Assembly (NCBI GenBank): GCA_023159155.1
Contig: JAJNNX010000004.1
Span: forward strand, 992,001-1,056,000
Source: Ustulina deusta
Lineage: Eukaryota > Ascomycota > Sordariomycetes > Xylariales > Xylariaceae
DNA: 64,000 bases
Direction: 5' to 3'
This document shows positions 23,398 through 35,880 of the stretch, in pieces. The notes under the pieces are model-generated. The model had not been told where the DNA came from. It saw only the letters and a program-made list of their open reading frames with translations, and ran no database searches. The position numbers and the translations under genes are program-made. Each line of letters opens with the position of its first letter. Positions within the stretch are counted from its first letter, which is position 1.

Positions 23398-24180
23398 CGT
23401 GTTACCATATATAGACAGAATCCCACTATATCCACTCCCATAGGGTAGGTGTGATATATATCCCTGACACTGCGTCCGAAGTTTGAATTGTCATGTTCCT
23501 TGAACCACGAGAATCTAAGTTAAGCCACCTAGGTAGCTACCGCTAGACTACTAGTTGAGCCGAGGATGACCAGTGGATCTCTATTGTTATATATATTTTT
23601 TTTTCTTGTCTTTTTTTCTTGTTGTCACAGAAATATGAGATCAAAGCCTCGTCGCAATCCTTGCCTCATTCCCGTGAGAGCTAACTAGCGTAATGTTATG
23701 TTGTTGTTTATGTCATAAGTTTATTTATTTTCTCCTGAGAATTATATCATTCTGTGTAGGCATTTCAAATAGCACGACATATCTACATGAATATCTACAA
23801 CCTATTAGAGAGTAAAATGGGCTGCGAACACTATTAAGGCTATACATAGAATTGGTAGGTTGTGTATTTATAAACATTGCATGTATAATGCTGCTCTGGT
23901 TGTCAGGGCTTCGTGTGGCATACATGCCATGAGTTTGATCTGGACCCGACTGGCTGATCCAGTGTGTTACTATGAACGACAAGAAAGATCAAGTCTTCTG
24001 CTAGTTAATTTTCCGATTTGCCAACGCCCAACTAATGCAATGCGCATGCCGCAGCTTCGTCTAACAAGGGAAAAAGCAAGGAGATGTAGTCCTTGGAGTT
24101 TGTATATGCATGCCCTGAGCCCTAGCCTACCAAACTCCAGTTTCGCCTGGCTACTGTAACCTTCACCATATCTCGTGACA

Positions 24181-26214
24181 TTAAACGATGAACTTCTCAA
24201 CTAAAAAATCACAAATGTCTTCCACGGTCGGCATCCTGCTACCAGAGAGGGTGGAGCCGAGGACTCCCCCTCCACTGGCAAAGCTCACACCATCGACATG
24301 GCCGGCGCCACTCTCAAGATACGCCTTCTCCGCGTTTGACAGTTCGCGACCTTCCGTTTCCCTCCACCTGCGCTCTGCGTCTGCCTTGGCTTTGCGCAAG
24401 ATGACGTCCGTATTCTCCGTTTCCCAGAGATTGCATCTGTTGCACTCTGTACACGGCCTACCGTCGCCCTCGGGACGGAAATGTTGGCAGAAGTGTTGGT
24501 AGCCCTCAGTGCCGATGTCCTTTCGACAGATATAGCACATTTTGTAGCCACAGGGACAAGCCAACTTATTACACCCTTCCTCCTTTACGAAACACATGTT
24601 GCAGCGGGGACACACGCGCTTTATCGCCATGGACATGGCCTGCTCGACTTGCGAGCGTAGGGCGATGAGGGAAGACTCGTGACATAAGTGGATGTCTACC
24701 CACGCTTTTGAACATGACATACATGACGAGCGCCCACAGCCTGGATTTTGGCAGACAAACTTTGATCCACGATGGCGACGCTGGTGACGGCTCAGCGCTG
24801 CTGCGAACTGCCGTGAAACAAATAACCTGAACGAGCCATTCAAGCTCAGGGCGAGGCAAATTAAGCCGATGACAGCTAAAAATACCGAGGCTGGGGAGAG
24901 TAAAACAGCAACAAGAATGAGGATGACATTGGGAATCCTACTCAAGCGAACCTTGGGGGCGCGGGCATCATCCGGCATATATAGCTCGTCGACTTCTGCG
25001 TAGGTGCAAAAGGGACACCGAACCAATGGCAATCCACTCGAGAGAAGGCCGTGCTCCGCTAGGCGCTGATCGAGTTTCTCCAATACTTCGGCCCCCTTTT
25101 CTGTTCCACCCATAGCTCGTCGGATATGATCAGAAGAAATGCATCCTTCACAGTCGGTGGAAGAGACAGCAGGGCATCGCAAAGTCCCTGTGTCTTTATG
25201 TATACTACGCTGCCATCCTTGACCAAACACAGCCTCTGATATAGACTGTTGGACACAGCGAAAGCAGACCATGTGGCCCTCAGCACTGCATGTGGTCATC
25301 TCCTCAAAGACGGAGTCAGTATAACAGCAGGCGCATTCGTACGTAGCCTCACAGGCCTCGGCTTCTTCGGTTTGTACAGATAATGCAAGAGCACGATCGG
25401 CCCGTTCCCTAGTCTCTTTTTCGAGTGTCTTCAGGGGTAGAATAAGTTCCTCAAACAGTTCTCGGTCGAGTTCGGCATTGCCTGTTGCTTTCACTGCAGG
25501 CGCCAGCAAGCCGCCCTCGGACATCCTCCACGAAACCAAGGGATGTGTCTTTGCCTCAGACGACGTGACAGGCTTCCGGCGAAATATCAGGGAGGAGATG
25601 GCAAATTTCCACGATTTGGACGATAAATCAACTAGGGTTGGGCGTGCATCGAGGTAGGAGTAGTTCGACTCGGAGAGCACAGCGCTGATGGTCGATCTGG
25701 AGAGGCCTTTGAATTCTTGCAAGGCCAAGGTCCGGACTGCTGTCTTGTATGCGGGCGTCCGGAAGGTTTCAGTTTTGGAGACGGATGTTTTCTGTTCCAC
25801 CTGCTGGTCTGTGGTGCGCCGGCGGCCCTTGACATAGGCAGTGGGGTTCTTTAGCAGCATGTCGGTAATGACAAACAGCTTGGACTCGTCGGACAGCTTG
25901 GAGAGCATCTCACGGAACACCTCTATTTGTATGTCTGGGAATAGAGAGGATAGCGTCGCCAGGTCATTGTTCAGACTGAGGACGTCGTTCGGAAGCGGCG
26001 CTATAGGCTCTAGCTGGGATTCGTCGACGATGTATTCAGGTCTGGAGGAGCCTTCGCTGGTCTGCAAATGCGACTGTGATGTCGACGGCGACGGCGACGA
26101 TGACGATGGTGACGACTGTGTTATCTGGCTCTGGCTTTTGGAGCGGCTTGTCTTGAAAGAGGTCCTTTGCCTTGACGACCTCGACGAGGTTCCAAGCAGG
26201 TTAGAAAGGAACAT
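24181..26214 (-). CDS. RBR (RING-IBR-RING) E3 ubiquitin ligase, RNF216/Triad3-like
   Basis: Single exon, 677 aa from the ATG at 26214. The frame stays open about 40 codons further upstream with protein-like sequence but no ATG, so a 5' exon is possible. In order: a Ser-rich N-terminus; a CUE-like block (LFPDIQIEVFREML, about 90-103); a RING1-type zinc site (about 294-360, CACCYTDSVFEEM...CFRC); a hydrophobic hairpin (about 427-460, IPNVILILVAVLLSPASVFL onwards); IBR (CQNPGCGRSSCMSC); and RING2 (CPRCNMCFVKEEGCNKLACP). The predicted catalytic Cys548 is in EEGCNKLAC. RBR ligases load ubiquitin on this cysteine before transfer. The hairpin suggests membrane anchoring. Substrate unknown. Confidence 0.87.
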   Translation of the reverse strand: MFLSNLLGTSSRSSRQRTSFKTSRSKSQSQITQSSPSSSSPSPSTSQSHLQTSEGSSRPEYIVDESQLEPIAPLPNDVLSLNNDLATLSSLFPDIQIEVFREMLSKLSDESKLFVITDMLLKNPTAYVKGRRRTTDQQVEQKTSVSKTETFRTPAYKTAVRTLALQEFKGLSRSTISAVLSESNYSYLDARPTLVDLSSKSWKFAISSLIFRRKPVTSSEAKTHPLVSWRMSEGGLLAPAVKATGNAELDRELFEELILPLKTLEKETRERADRALALSVQTEEAEACEATYECACCYTDSVFEEMTTCSAEGHMVCFRCVQQSISEAVFGQGWQRSIHKDTGTLRCPAVSSTDCEGCISSDHIRRAMGGTEKGAEVLEKLDQRLAEHGLLSSGLPLVRCPFCTYAEVDELYMPDDARAPKVRLSRIPNVILILVAVLLSPASVFLAVIGLICLALSLNGSFRLFVSRQFAAALSRHQRRHRGSKFVCQNPGCGRSSCMSCSKAWVDIHLCHESSLIALRSQVEQAMSMAIKRVCPRCNMCFVKEEGCNKLACPCGYKMCYICRKDIGTEGYQHFCQHFRPEGDGRPCTECNRCNLWETENTDVILRKAKADAERRWRETEGRELSNAEKAYLESGAGHVDGVSFASGGGVLGSTLSGSRMPTVEDICDFLVEKFIV

Positions 26215-26992
26215 GTCTGCTGATCGGTCTGTGATCGAAGCGCGTCGGTAAACACCATGATCGCTTGGGGCGGAGGAAGCTCGAGGCACGAGGGAGGCGG
26301 AACGAGACCAAGGATAAGATGAGGATTCTTCGACTGTCTGTCGAAGGTTTGGGGAACACGCACACTCTGTCCCAGAGTAAAATAATTCAAAAGGGGCTAG
26401 AAATCACCGAGGGAACCCATAATGTGGACAGAGGTGAATAAAAGTAAAAAGTGCTTCGTCACGGTAATGTTCCTGTCGATACCCAGGTAAAGGTACCTAA
26501 AGACATGTAGCGTACAAGTAAGTAGTTAGAAGGCAAGGCCCCTGCCTCCCGCTGGCCAGAACTCCGGTCCGCGGGATGCGATACGCGCTAAGGACCTAGT
26601 GCACGTCTTTAAGTACCTACCCCTAATCCACTACCGGTAGCAGGTACATTACCTAGGTACTAAATTGCCATTGTTTATGCTTGTACCTGACCAATCAACT
26701 CACCCAAAGTGAAAGAGCTTAAAAAAAAAAAAAAAAAAAAAAGGAACACGCTGAATGCAATAATCGTGCCACGCCGGTTTACATGAGATTATTTGAATTT
26801 TGGTATAATCAGATAGCTGTAAATTCGACCTACACTATCTTGACATACATTCATTGTAAGCCTACTCGCAGCATCGCCCGCCCTCACCATTGGCGCTAGC
26901 TATAACAACAACTTAGATTTCGTAGACCCAACTGATTCGAAAGCTCTATCTCTTAGGTCTATCAGCTTGAGAAGAAAAACTTACACTTTTCA
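26215..26992. other. intergenic region between RBR ligase and ABCC transporter
   Basis: It contains a run of 22 A (26721-26742), an ACCTAGGTA word at 26651-26659 and neighbouring GTACCT words. It presumably serves as the RBR promoter and the ABC 3' flank. Confidence 0.5.
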
Positions 26993-29900
26993 TCATGATT
27001 TCCCATTGAGGAATTTCTCTAGGTCTTCAAACTCCCCGCTATGTCTCATCATATCGTAAAACTGCCCCTTGGCCTCGTAGAGTTCTTTGGGACTACCTAC
27101 CCTGCGCAAGTTAAGTAGAAAGCGGTTAGCCGAGCGGTTCTCTAAGATCGCTGACTTCAGGGTTGCTGGACTTACTCTAAGACTGACCCGGCGCTCATCA
27201 CCACTATACGGTCGTAGTCGATGATAGTTTTCAGTCGATGGGCAATAGTGACAAGCGTCCTGTCGCCTCCGTGCTCATTCAGTTCTTTTCGCAACACCTC
27301 CTGGATGCCCTGGTCGGTCTCGTAATCCATGCTCGCAGTCGCCTCGTCAAGCAGCATGAGCTTGCTCTTGCGGACGAGGGCTCTGCATAGTGAAAGGACC
27401 TGGCGCTGTCCGTGGGAAAAGTTCTCGCCTTTGGCCTTTACAATGGTAGACAGAGTAATGCCCGAGCCATTCGGCTCGGGACTGCCATTACCATTCTCAT
27501 CGCGGTGGAACTGGAAGGACGCGACTCCGCTGCAGTAGTCGAGGGCTTTTTCAACCGTCTCCTTAGCAACTTTGTCCGTCGGGTCGAGATTGGAACTGAC
27601 GTCTCCGTTGAATAGCACTGCTTCCTGGGGGATGATAGTGAGAGCTTCACGGAGCCTCTTTCGCGGGAAACTGGTGATATCAATGCCATCGAAGAATATT
27701 TGACCTGACACGATATTGGTGAAACGAAGTAAAGATAAGACTAGCTAAGTCGATGAGTTAGGGCTGCTCATTATGATGGGAAAACTTATAGTTTACTTAC
27801 TGTACTCTTTCCCGAGCCCGTCCGTCCGACTACGGCTACTCTTTCACCGGCTGCAAACTTGAGGTTGATGTTCTTTAGAATTTCGGGACCATCCACGTCG
27901 TATTTAATAGTGACATTGCGGAATTCGATTTCGCCACTTCTTGGCCAATTCTTTGGCATCACCACGGCTGGGTCGTCTGAATAAGCTCCTTGTTGCTTAT
28001 ATTCATCTGGCTTCTCTTCAGGTTCGGCATGGGCATATTCATTCACGCGATGATACTAATAAGTGTTGTCAGCATTACGGGACGTCGAAGTGTGTTTCAC
28101 GGAAGGCACCTACGCTCTGGAGCTCAACTTCAACTTCATTCATTGCCCGAACAAGGATGACAATGAGTGTGTTCAGTGTCTAAGTAAAAGCGGGTTAGTA
28201 AAATGAATAGATATTCCCTAAAGGATCACTTACAGTTGCATTCGATAGAGAGAAGCCGACTATACCAGCAGCTACGACACCAGCTTTCGACACGGCAATG
28301 GCGCCTGCAGCAACGGTCACCAGAGTCGTCATCATGTCGATCCTAAGAGATATCCAACGGTTGCAGTTAAATTGGGCCTCCAAAGCCCGCTCAAGTACTC
28401 GTAACTTCTCTGCGAGCTGGTTTCCGAAAGTGTCCGGCATGCCGGCACGAGCGCGGATAACCTGAAGTCCGGCAAGACTATCCGCGAAATGTGCAAACAC
28501 AGGCGACTGTGCAGATGAAACTAGTCGTTTGATAGCCACGGCTGTCCTGGTATAGATCTCTCCCGCGACGATGCCCAAAAGGCAGCACGCAGTGACTGGA
28601 AGCATGAAGACTGGTAGGACAGCACTGACAGCAAAGCTTTGAAAGCAAAGGCGAACAGCGTTCTCAATAGTCATACGTAGCATACCTATTATGGCCGTGT
28701 CGAGAGAGGCCATATCCCGCGAAAAACGGTTGACGATGCGGCCGACCGGTGTCGTCTTAAACCAAGAAAGGGGCACGTTCATGATAGCCCTCATAAAGTT
28801 ATTGTGGAGAGTGCGCGCCGCGATCCAGCCTCCTCGCTCGTAGCAAACATACGTCAATCCGTTGAAGAATGTATCCCCAAAGGTCCATGCAGCGTATATG
28901 CCGAGATAAAAGGCGACATCATAGGCATCGTCCTTTTCATACGCGTCTACCCAGATCGCAAGCCACAACGTTGTTCCCACGAATGACGCATTGCTTAGTA
29001 CGCTCATCATGATGGCAAGGAAAGCATGAAAGGGGCTTCCAAACAATCGCATATAAGAGAAGACTAGGGTTCAGTTAATAAGATGAAAACGAGGTGAGTG
29101 CAGAACTGATCGGGGAAAAGAATACTGACATTGTAGGCGCGCGGTTTGCCCTGTCTTTAATGCCTCTTGGGTAACTTCGTCTTGACGTTTAGCCGCAGCA
29201 GTCTTAATATGGCCATTTGTAGCAGTCCCGTTGGGGCCCGTCCCGTTAGTTTCGGCGGCATTTGTAGCAGCCACTTCCACAGTGGCATCCGCATTGCTTT
29301 CGTCAATGAGGGCCTTGTCTAGGCTTACTGTGTGACGAGTGATACCTATATTCTGTTGTAGATCTTTGACCTGGCCATTCTCCATGACAATTGTGAGGTC
29401 CGCTTGCGGCGCGATCCAGGGTAACTGAGTAACTAGCACAACGGTTCGCCCCCTCAACAAATCGCCACAGAATGCTTCTTTCCAGAGCATTGCTGACGTC
29501 TTTGCGTCCAGTGCAGAGAAGATGTCGTCGAGAAGAATGACTGGTGCCTTTGAGTACAGAGCGCGAGCTAGGGCTACTCGCGATTTTTGACCGCCTGACA
29601 GTGAAGCCCCGTTTTCACCAACTTCGGTCTCGTCTCGTTCGGGGAACTCGCCCATACTAAAACACTCGAGGTCAGTAATTGCTATCCTGCCCGTGACCCG
29701 CGAGCCTTTTTGAAACAGTGAGAGGCTTCTCAGGCATAATTTCGGCCAGAAAAGAGCCTTTATACTCTGGAATCACCAGAACCGGAAGGAAATGATACTC
29801 AGTATTACTCACTCGATGGTCAAGCCGCAAGCTTCAATAACTCGATCATATCTAACTTGCTCGAAGGGACTGTTAAATAGGATATTTTCGCGGATCGTCT

Positions 29901-32066
29901 CGTTTTGAAGCCAAGGACTTTGGGATGCATAGGCGATATCCTTTGGGCATGTAATAGAGCCGTTCTCAAGAAGGGTTTCCCCTAGAATTCCCATTAGCAA
30001 GGTCGACTTCCCGCTCCCGCTAGGCCCCGTGACCACGTTCAAGCCGCCTTCAACGAAATCAATAGTTATATCTTTCAGGAAGAAGGTGGCTTTCTTGTGA
30101 CGTCTTAGTGAGGCCTTCGTAATTTTCAATGGACCGTCAGGATGACGTATCAAAGGCGTGACATTGTCGAAGTAACGATCTAGGCGTCTAAGAGATACTA
30201 GAGTTGCTGTGAATTGCCTCGAATATTGCGAGGCCATTGCCAAATTGCGCCGTAGCGTTCTAACCAGGCTAATCGATGTAAAAGCAACCTTGCAAGTCTA
30301 GCAGTTAGTGGTTGTTGTTCGCAGAGTTGAGGAGACAAATTGAGAGACTACAGAAAACTTACCTCCGCGGTCAGCTTTTCCTTGCGTACGGCAGTGTGAA
30401 GTCCAAACATGAGTAGCAGCGCTAAAGTAGGGATGCATTCCGTCAGCTGGCCCAAGCATATGTAACTACGAAAGCCGATTAGTCTTCTCCTCATGCGAAA
30501 TTACTACGCTACTCACAGCACATTTAAGCCCCATATCTTCTTTTGTTCACCTCGGCGGATTGCCTCAATTTTTTCAATGATTGCATCTTCCCAAGCAAAA
30601 TATTTGATAGCCCTAATAGAGGCCAAGTATTCGGAAACAGCTGAAATGCGGAAGTCTTGTATCTGTTTCATCTCACGCTGAAATCCCATCATTTTCCGCG
30701 AAATAAGCAACGGGACTGGTGTCAGAGCCAGCATAGCAGCGGCACCGACGAGAGCTGGCCATCCCATCAGCTTATACAGCCCGATCAGAACAACCGTAGT
30801 GCCAAAAGGAACACCAAAGAGGACCATCATAATGTCTCTACCGTAACAAACAGCATCGACATCGGCACTCATGAGGTTGGCGAGGCGACCCGAGGCGGTT
30901 GCAGCTTGCGGCCTTTTCGACTTGTTCGTATCTTTGTCTGAAGCCGCGATCTCTGTGAAGGCCTCGTCGTCTAATTCCATCGATCCCATCGCTTTGTAGT
31001 AGAGTTCCTGGGTTAGTGCGGCTTTTATTCGCACTATCACACGAGTTCCTACGAAGATGTACTGCTGAAAGGCGACAGTACGGGAAAACGGGCCGATGGA
31101 CAGCAGGATTAGCCATATCCAAGGTCTAACACTAGCAGTTTCGGGGCTGCCTATATACCCCAGTAGTTTATACAGAGCGAAGGGACTCAATAACTCAACG
31201 GTAAAAGCTATAATGGCAAGGAAAGCCATGGAGGTCAATTCTGGCTTTAGATAACGGATTATCGTCGAGAAACTGCTGCTGGACTTGGCGCGCGCCGTAA
31301 GGATCCTCGAAAGTAGAACAAATGGCTCGTCATAGCATGGGAGCTTTGGGAGCTCTTCGATCGTCATCTGACGACGGAAGCCTCTGAGCAGAAGAGGAGT
31401 AAGCCATTCATAAGTGGCATAATATCCTATCCAACTGCAGGTTTCTTCGGGAGATGGCTCTGGAGTTGGGATCTTATCCGAAAGATCTAGGTCTATGGAC
31501 GGGGGTATCCATTCTCTTGGCGTGCTTGCGGCCAATATGACAGCAGCACTCAACGTTGCTATGCTGCTTATCATGACAGGACTTGGATACCGGCTGGACG
31601 TGACATCGACATACGGAAGCAGCTCTCCCACGACAATGACAAGCAATGCACTCACGAGGAGGAAATTCACATGATGTAATGCGACATGTCTCCATTCAAG
31701 GTCGTTAAACAACCGTAGGAGACCCAGGGAAAATGCATAGGTGAGGACAGCGACATTGGTCCATTTGCCGCCTATCTGAACCGCAGCAACGACCATCAAT
31801 GCCAACGCAGCGGCCCGGAAGATTTGACTGCATATTTCATATGGCAGAGAAATGGTAGACGCATTGGTCTCGGGCAAGGATATCTTTGAGTATGATCTCT
31901 GAAGGAGGTACCTGACGAGGAGCAGGAATGAGGCAACAACAATAGTCAGTTGCAGATAACCGGTTTGCGCAAACTGCGCGAGGCTGTATGCCCATTGGAG
32001 GTCGGCGGCGCTGCGGAATGTCAGGGCATATTCATTTCCACTCCAGAGCCTCGGACGAGGTAGCAC
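26993..32066 (-). CDS. ABC transporter, subfamily C (MRP-type full transporter)
   Basis: Nine exons on the complement: 30517..32066, 30363..30465, 29813..30288, 29130..29656, 28234..29063, 28114..28179, 27801..28055, 27176..27744, 26993..27101; about 1494 codons. An N-terminal TMD0-like hydrophobic region is followed by MSD1, NBD1 (Walker A GPSGSGKST about 639, signature LSGGQ about 729, LLDDIFSALD), MSD2, and NBD2 (GRTGSGKST about 1261, variant signature FSHGQ, LLDEATASMD). NBD1 has Asp where NBD2 has the catalytic Glu, the normal ABCC asymmetry. Such proteins export glutathione conjugates, drugs or metabolites across the plasma or vacuolar membrane. The N-terminus is unresolved: the frame is preceded by TGA (32069-32067), begins with GTG and has no ATG until 31796. 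All other junctions are in phase with GT-AG borders. Confidence 0.88.
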
Positions 32067-34623
32067 TCACTCATGTAGATGAAGTCTGGACTGTAGCTGC
32101 CCAGGGTAGCCCTGAAGGTGGAGGGGTGAGCCCCAGGCGCTACTGGTGAGAAAAAACTGATACATGAGGTCCAAACGTAGCCATAGGTGGTGTATGTGTT
32201 AGTAGAGTCGATGGCGTGGGTTGCTGTGAACATTAGCTTGGGAAGAAGAAAAGATGAAGGACCCTGGGGTGAAAAATGAACCAACGCTGACTCACAAGAT
32301 GTGTATGCATCACCATCATGCTGGGATCAACACGGTGACAGAGGCGTCTACGCAATTCGTATCGTGAGGAAAAGAGAGAAATAGGTAGCAGAGCGGTGAC
32401 CAGTGATTGCGCCACCGGAGGAATCCCTACAGTGAGATGTGCAATACCTACCGTACTGATCCGATAGCACCAACACTACTGCTGCATGGCCCCTGCCATG
32501 CACTTTTTGGAAGGACTCCATTTTGGTGATGTGCGAATTAGCCTAAGGCGAGATCTTCTGAGGCGGAAAACGGCAGTATGGCGACGGCAGCCAATCATTT
32601 TGCATTCGCTTTTATAGCCTGCCTTATCACTACGCCGATGGCGACAACTCTAAATTGGAAAAGACTTGGAGATATACTGAAACTATCTACTTATCGTTTG
32701 AATTGTCTCCCCTCCAGTCTCACGTTGGCGGTACTAATTTGCCCTGTTTATCAACAAGTCCACCTCAGATCTTCATCGGATACGACCTCGGATACGACCT
32801 CGGACACGGCCTCGGACTTGTGCTCGGAATTCCGCATCTCAGAGATCCTAGGTCCGGGCAGGCATCCGCGTGTATATCGATATCTACTTTCAGAGCACTG
32901 TACCTATTCCGTTGACTAGCTTCTACCTTGACCCTTTCTTTTATTGGCACTCGTACGTTTCAAATCGATGAGCTAGCTGGAGGTGACTGAAATTCAAACA
33001 CCTCGTAATCTAAACCTATCTAGGCATCGATAGCGAAAACACCCCAAGATTCTTAGCAAGGCTGAAAGTGGAGGAGGGTTAAAGTATTAAAAAAAGAAAG
33101 AAAGCAGGCCGCATGTTCCACCATACCTAGGTACGTAGCTTGCAATCGCGACAACCTCCGATCTAATCACTCAGCATTGGGGCTACGGCGTAGGTTGGAA
33201 AACAACTTGTATTGGGGAGCGTAAAGAGCGTAAACCACTTTTAGGCCTCGTTGGTATGTTAGTTCACGGTTTTAGCTAGTATCGCGGACTGGGTATAGGA
33301 GCCGCCTATCTGGGCCCAATTTTTGTAGTTTTTTCTTCTCTTTTCCAGGATTAGAAGGACGCCCGAGAGGCCGGCTCGCCCCCAGACTTGCGTGCCTGGC
33401 GGCGTAAGCTACGAAGAAACAACGAAAGGCCGGCGTATGTTTAAGAGGCTGGCTTGCGCACCCATGGACTAAGGAAAGGAACGGTTTTACATAACCGTTA
33501 CGGCCTTGCCGACCGTCACAAATCACGACCACTACTCGGATTGGGAAAGTGAAGCGAAGAGGAGAGGATTCCTCGCGAAGGTATGAAGAACACCCCCTTA
33601 TAGGGCCATATCGCGCGTCGGCTAAGGGGATCTTAGAACGAATCATTAAAGTAGTGCTGTATTCACTGTATCTACTAGTAGATACAAGGGGATAGTGCTT
33701 CGCACCATCGCCTCTTCCGTTAAAGCCACATGTGGCACACCTAGTCCACTTAGATGCCTACATATACGCCCTAAATTGTTACTTTGAATCAATCTTCCGC
33801 TTTGAAAGGCAAGAAATAACAACATATTGAGTATAATTAAATACATATTTATTTTGCGTAATTGAACTATAGGTACCTAGGTAGCAGTTAAGCAATCCCG
33901 TCTATAGCAACAAGTTGAAAGTGCGGGTCTAAAAAAGGCTCTGACAGGTCAGTTGTAATTGTGGTGGGTACTAATGAAATAGAGAAGACTTGATTCGTAA
34001 CGGAACATATCCACGAGAGAGGACTGCGATCGCAATATATATATATATATATATATCAAGACAAAAGTCACTTAGCGTAACTAGATGACTCCGTCTGGCT
34101 TATAAATCGACTCTAAAGAGCATCTCATCCTCCCAGTTCAAAGATGCTATTCCAATCAAGCCAATCCCTATAGACGGAGTGACCAAACCATTTTTGCACT
34201 CCTTCAAATGCCCTCAAAATCACCGGAGGGAAGTATCTCTGCCTGGTAACGCCAACTTTAGATTCAACACAAAGCAAGCCGACGATGCTTTCAGGTAGTC
34301 AATGTCACTGTTAATATTTCATTATCTTTTATGGCCCGAGAGGAAAGCACAGGAGAAATTCCCAGAAGATATCGAAATGGGAATGTTAAGACCTCGAGCT
34401 AGGATATTTGTGAAACAGTGATGCTACTTAGAAAATGATTACGCATCAAACGCCGTGCAGCGGAGGAGAAATTTTTTTTTTCCGTTCCTAAATCCCATTC
34501 TTTAAATAAATGTCGCTTATCAGGTGACGACTAAAACCGTCCCCTAAGGATGTCCTGTGATGCAAGTCATGAATTCATCGTCGTGGTTTGGGTCGCCTCG
34601 ATGCTCTAATTATATCTAGATTT
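32067..34623. other. intergenic region, 2.6 kb, with (AT)11 microsatellite
   Basis: The right-hand part of the ABC gene's 5' end must lie near 32070-32480. There an ATG-started frame (MFTATHAIDST...) runs in another phase. The rest has no supported gene. An uninterrupted (AT)11 lies at 34035-34056. ACCTAGGTA words occur at 33125 and 33875. Confidence 0.45.
34035..34056 (+). repeat. (AT)11 microsatellite
   Basis: An uninterrupted AT dinucleotide run of 22 bases in intergenic DNA. Confidence 0.9.
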
Positions 34624-35880
34624 CTACTTTCCATTAACGCCGTTTGTCCCATTCGTGCCATTCGTAGCCGATAAGACGGCCTTTTCTAGCGCTTGTTGTA
34701 TATCGCGGACCAAATCCTCGGGTTCCTCGATACCATTGCTTATGCGGACAAGATCATCGAAGACGCCGACAGCCTCTCGCTGCTCCTTTGGTATGCCGGC
34801 GTGTGTCATGGCACTTGGCACCTCGACCAAGCTCTCGATGCCACCTAAACTCTCGGCGAGAGTGAAGATCTTGGTGAGTTGGCAGAAGCGTTCGGCTGCG
34901 ACCCGACCGCCCTTTATGCGGAAGGAAAGCATGCCGCCACCCATTCCGTCCCGGTGCTGCCGTAACGCGATTGCACGGTGGGGGTGAGAGTCCAAACCAG
35001 GGTAATTGACGCTAATCACAAGAGGGCTTGCTTCCAGAGCCTGTGCAACCGCCAAGGCGTTTGTGGTGGATTGGCGGGCACGAAGATGCAGGGTCTTGAG
35101 ACCTCTGTGTGCCAACCAGGAGTCGAACGGCGAAGGTACGGCGCCACCGGCGTTTAGCAAGAAGGCTAGCTTGTCTCGCAAGTCTTCCGAGTTGCACGCA
35201 GCCACGCCCATAACCACATCGCTGTGACCATTGATGTACTTGGTGACACTGTGCACAACGATATCGGCGCCATGGTCTAGCGGGTTCTGGACATATGGGC
35301 TCAGGAATGTGTTGTCCACTACGACGGCGACGCCCCGGGCATGTGCGACAGTGGCGACAGCGCGGATATCGACGAGCCTTAGCGTAGGATTGCTGGGCGA
35401 TTCGATCCAAATCAACTTCGTGTCGTCTCTGATGTGTTCTGCAATGTCGACCTCGATCTGCGGGGTAAATGTGACTGTAACGCCATGCGCCTTCGCAACG
35501 CGCGTAAAGTATCGGTGCGTTCCGCCGTAGACATCGCTGACGCTGATCACATGCGATCCGGATGCCAAGCTTTGGAGAATGGTGGCCGTGGCGGCGCTGC
35601 CACTCCCGAACGCAACAGCGTACTTGGCATGCTCCAGGGCGGCGACGGCCTTTTCGAAATTGTCCCGATTCGGATTCGCACTTCTCGAGTACTCGTATAG
35701 GCCTACGGGTTTGCCGACGGCAGTCTGCTTAAACGTCGTGGAGAGGGAGATGGGCTCAATGACAGCACCAGTCGTAGGGTCGTGTGGCGATCCAGCGTGG
35801 ACGGCAAGCGTTCCGAAGCCGTGTACGGGCGTCGGCGCTCGCGGAGGGGTCTCGATGGACGAGGCAATTGGAATAGTCAT
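34624..35880 (-). CDS. cystathionine gamma-lyase (PLP-dependent, Cys/Met metabolism)
   Basis: Single exon, 418 aa, start MTIPIASS at 35880. The open frame continues upstream but without homology. It is a fold-type I PLP enzyme of the Cys/Met family. Cofactor residues are visible: AFGSGSAATAT (phosphate loop), Asp189 in VVVDNTFLSP, the Schiff-base Lys214 in HSVTKYINGHSD, and the substrate loop YEYSRSANPNR near residue 63. The LGGIESLVEVPSAMTHAGIP block is typical of the cystathionine gamma-lyase branch rather than cystathionine gamma-synthase. It converts cystathionine to cysteine, 2-oxobutyrate and ammonia in the cytosol (reverse transsulfuration). The C-terminus has a short NGT repeat (NGTNGTNGVNGK) not needed for catalysis. 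Related branches (beta-lyase, homocysteine synthase) are possible but less likely. Confidence 0.9.
   Translation of the reverse strand: MTIPIASSIETPPRAPTPVHGFGTLAVHAGSPHDPTTGAVIEPISLSTTFKQTAVGKPVGLYEYSRSANPNRDNFEKAVAALEHAKYAVAFGSGSAATATILQSLASGSHVISVSDVYGGTHRYFTRVAKAHGVTVTFTPQIEVDIAEHIRDDTKLIWIESPSNPTLRLVDIRAVATVAHARGVAVVVDNTFLSPYVQNPLDHGADIVVHSVTKYINGHSDVVMGVAACNSEDLRDKLAFLLNAGGAVPSPFDSWLAHRGLKTLHLRARQSTTNALAVAQALEASPLVISVNYPGLDSHPHRAIALRQHRDGMGGGMLSFRIKGGRVAAERFCQLTKIFTLAESLGGIESLVEVPSAMTHAGIPKEQREAVGVFDDLVRISNGIEEPEDLVRDIQQALEKAVLSATNGTNGTNGVNGK

Larger units (their letters stand above)
20882..24180. other. gene-poor region, 3.3 kb
   Basis: No gene with family features was found. It includes a G17 run (23381-23397), an ACCTAGGTA word at 22827 and another at 23527, and a small signal-peptide-like ORF (separate entry). 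The sequence is moderately AT-rich but not RIP-like; it is otherwise unexplained. Confidence 0.5.

Noticed and set aside
32578..32919. Plus-strand ORFs with DLGYDLGHGLG repeat
   Set aside because: Caused by a short TACGACCTCGGA-like repeat; no protein features and no support from context.
33272..33646. Minus-strand 124-aa ORF
   Set aside because: Composition is not protein-like, there is no family feature, and it lies in an intergenic stretch rich in short repeats.
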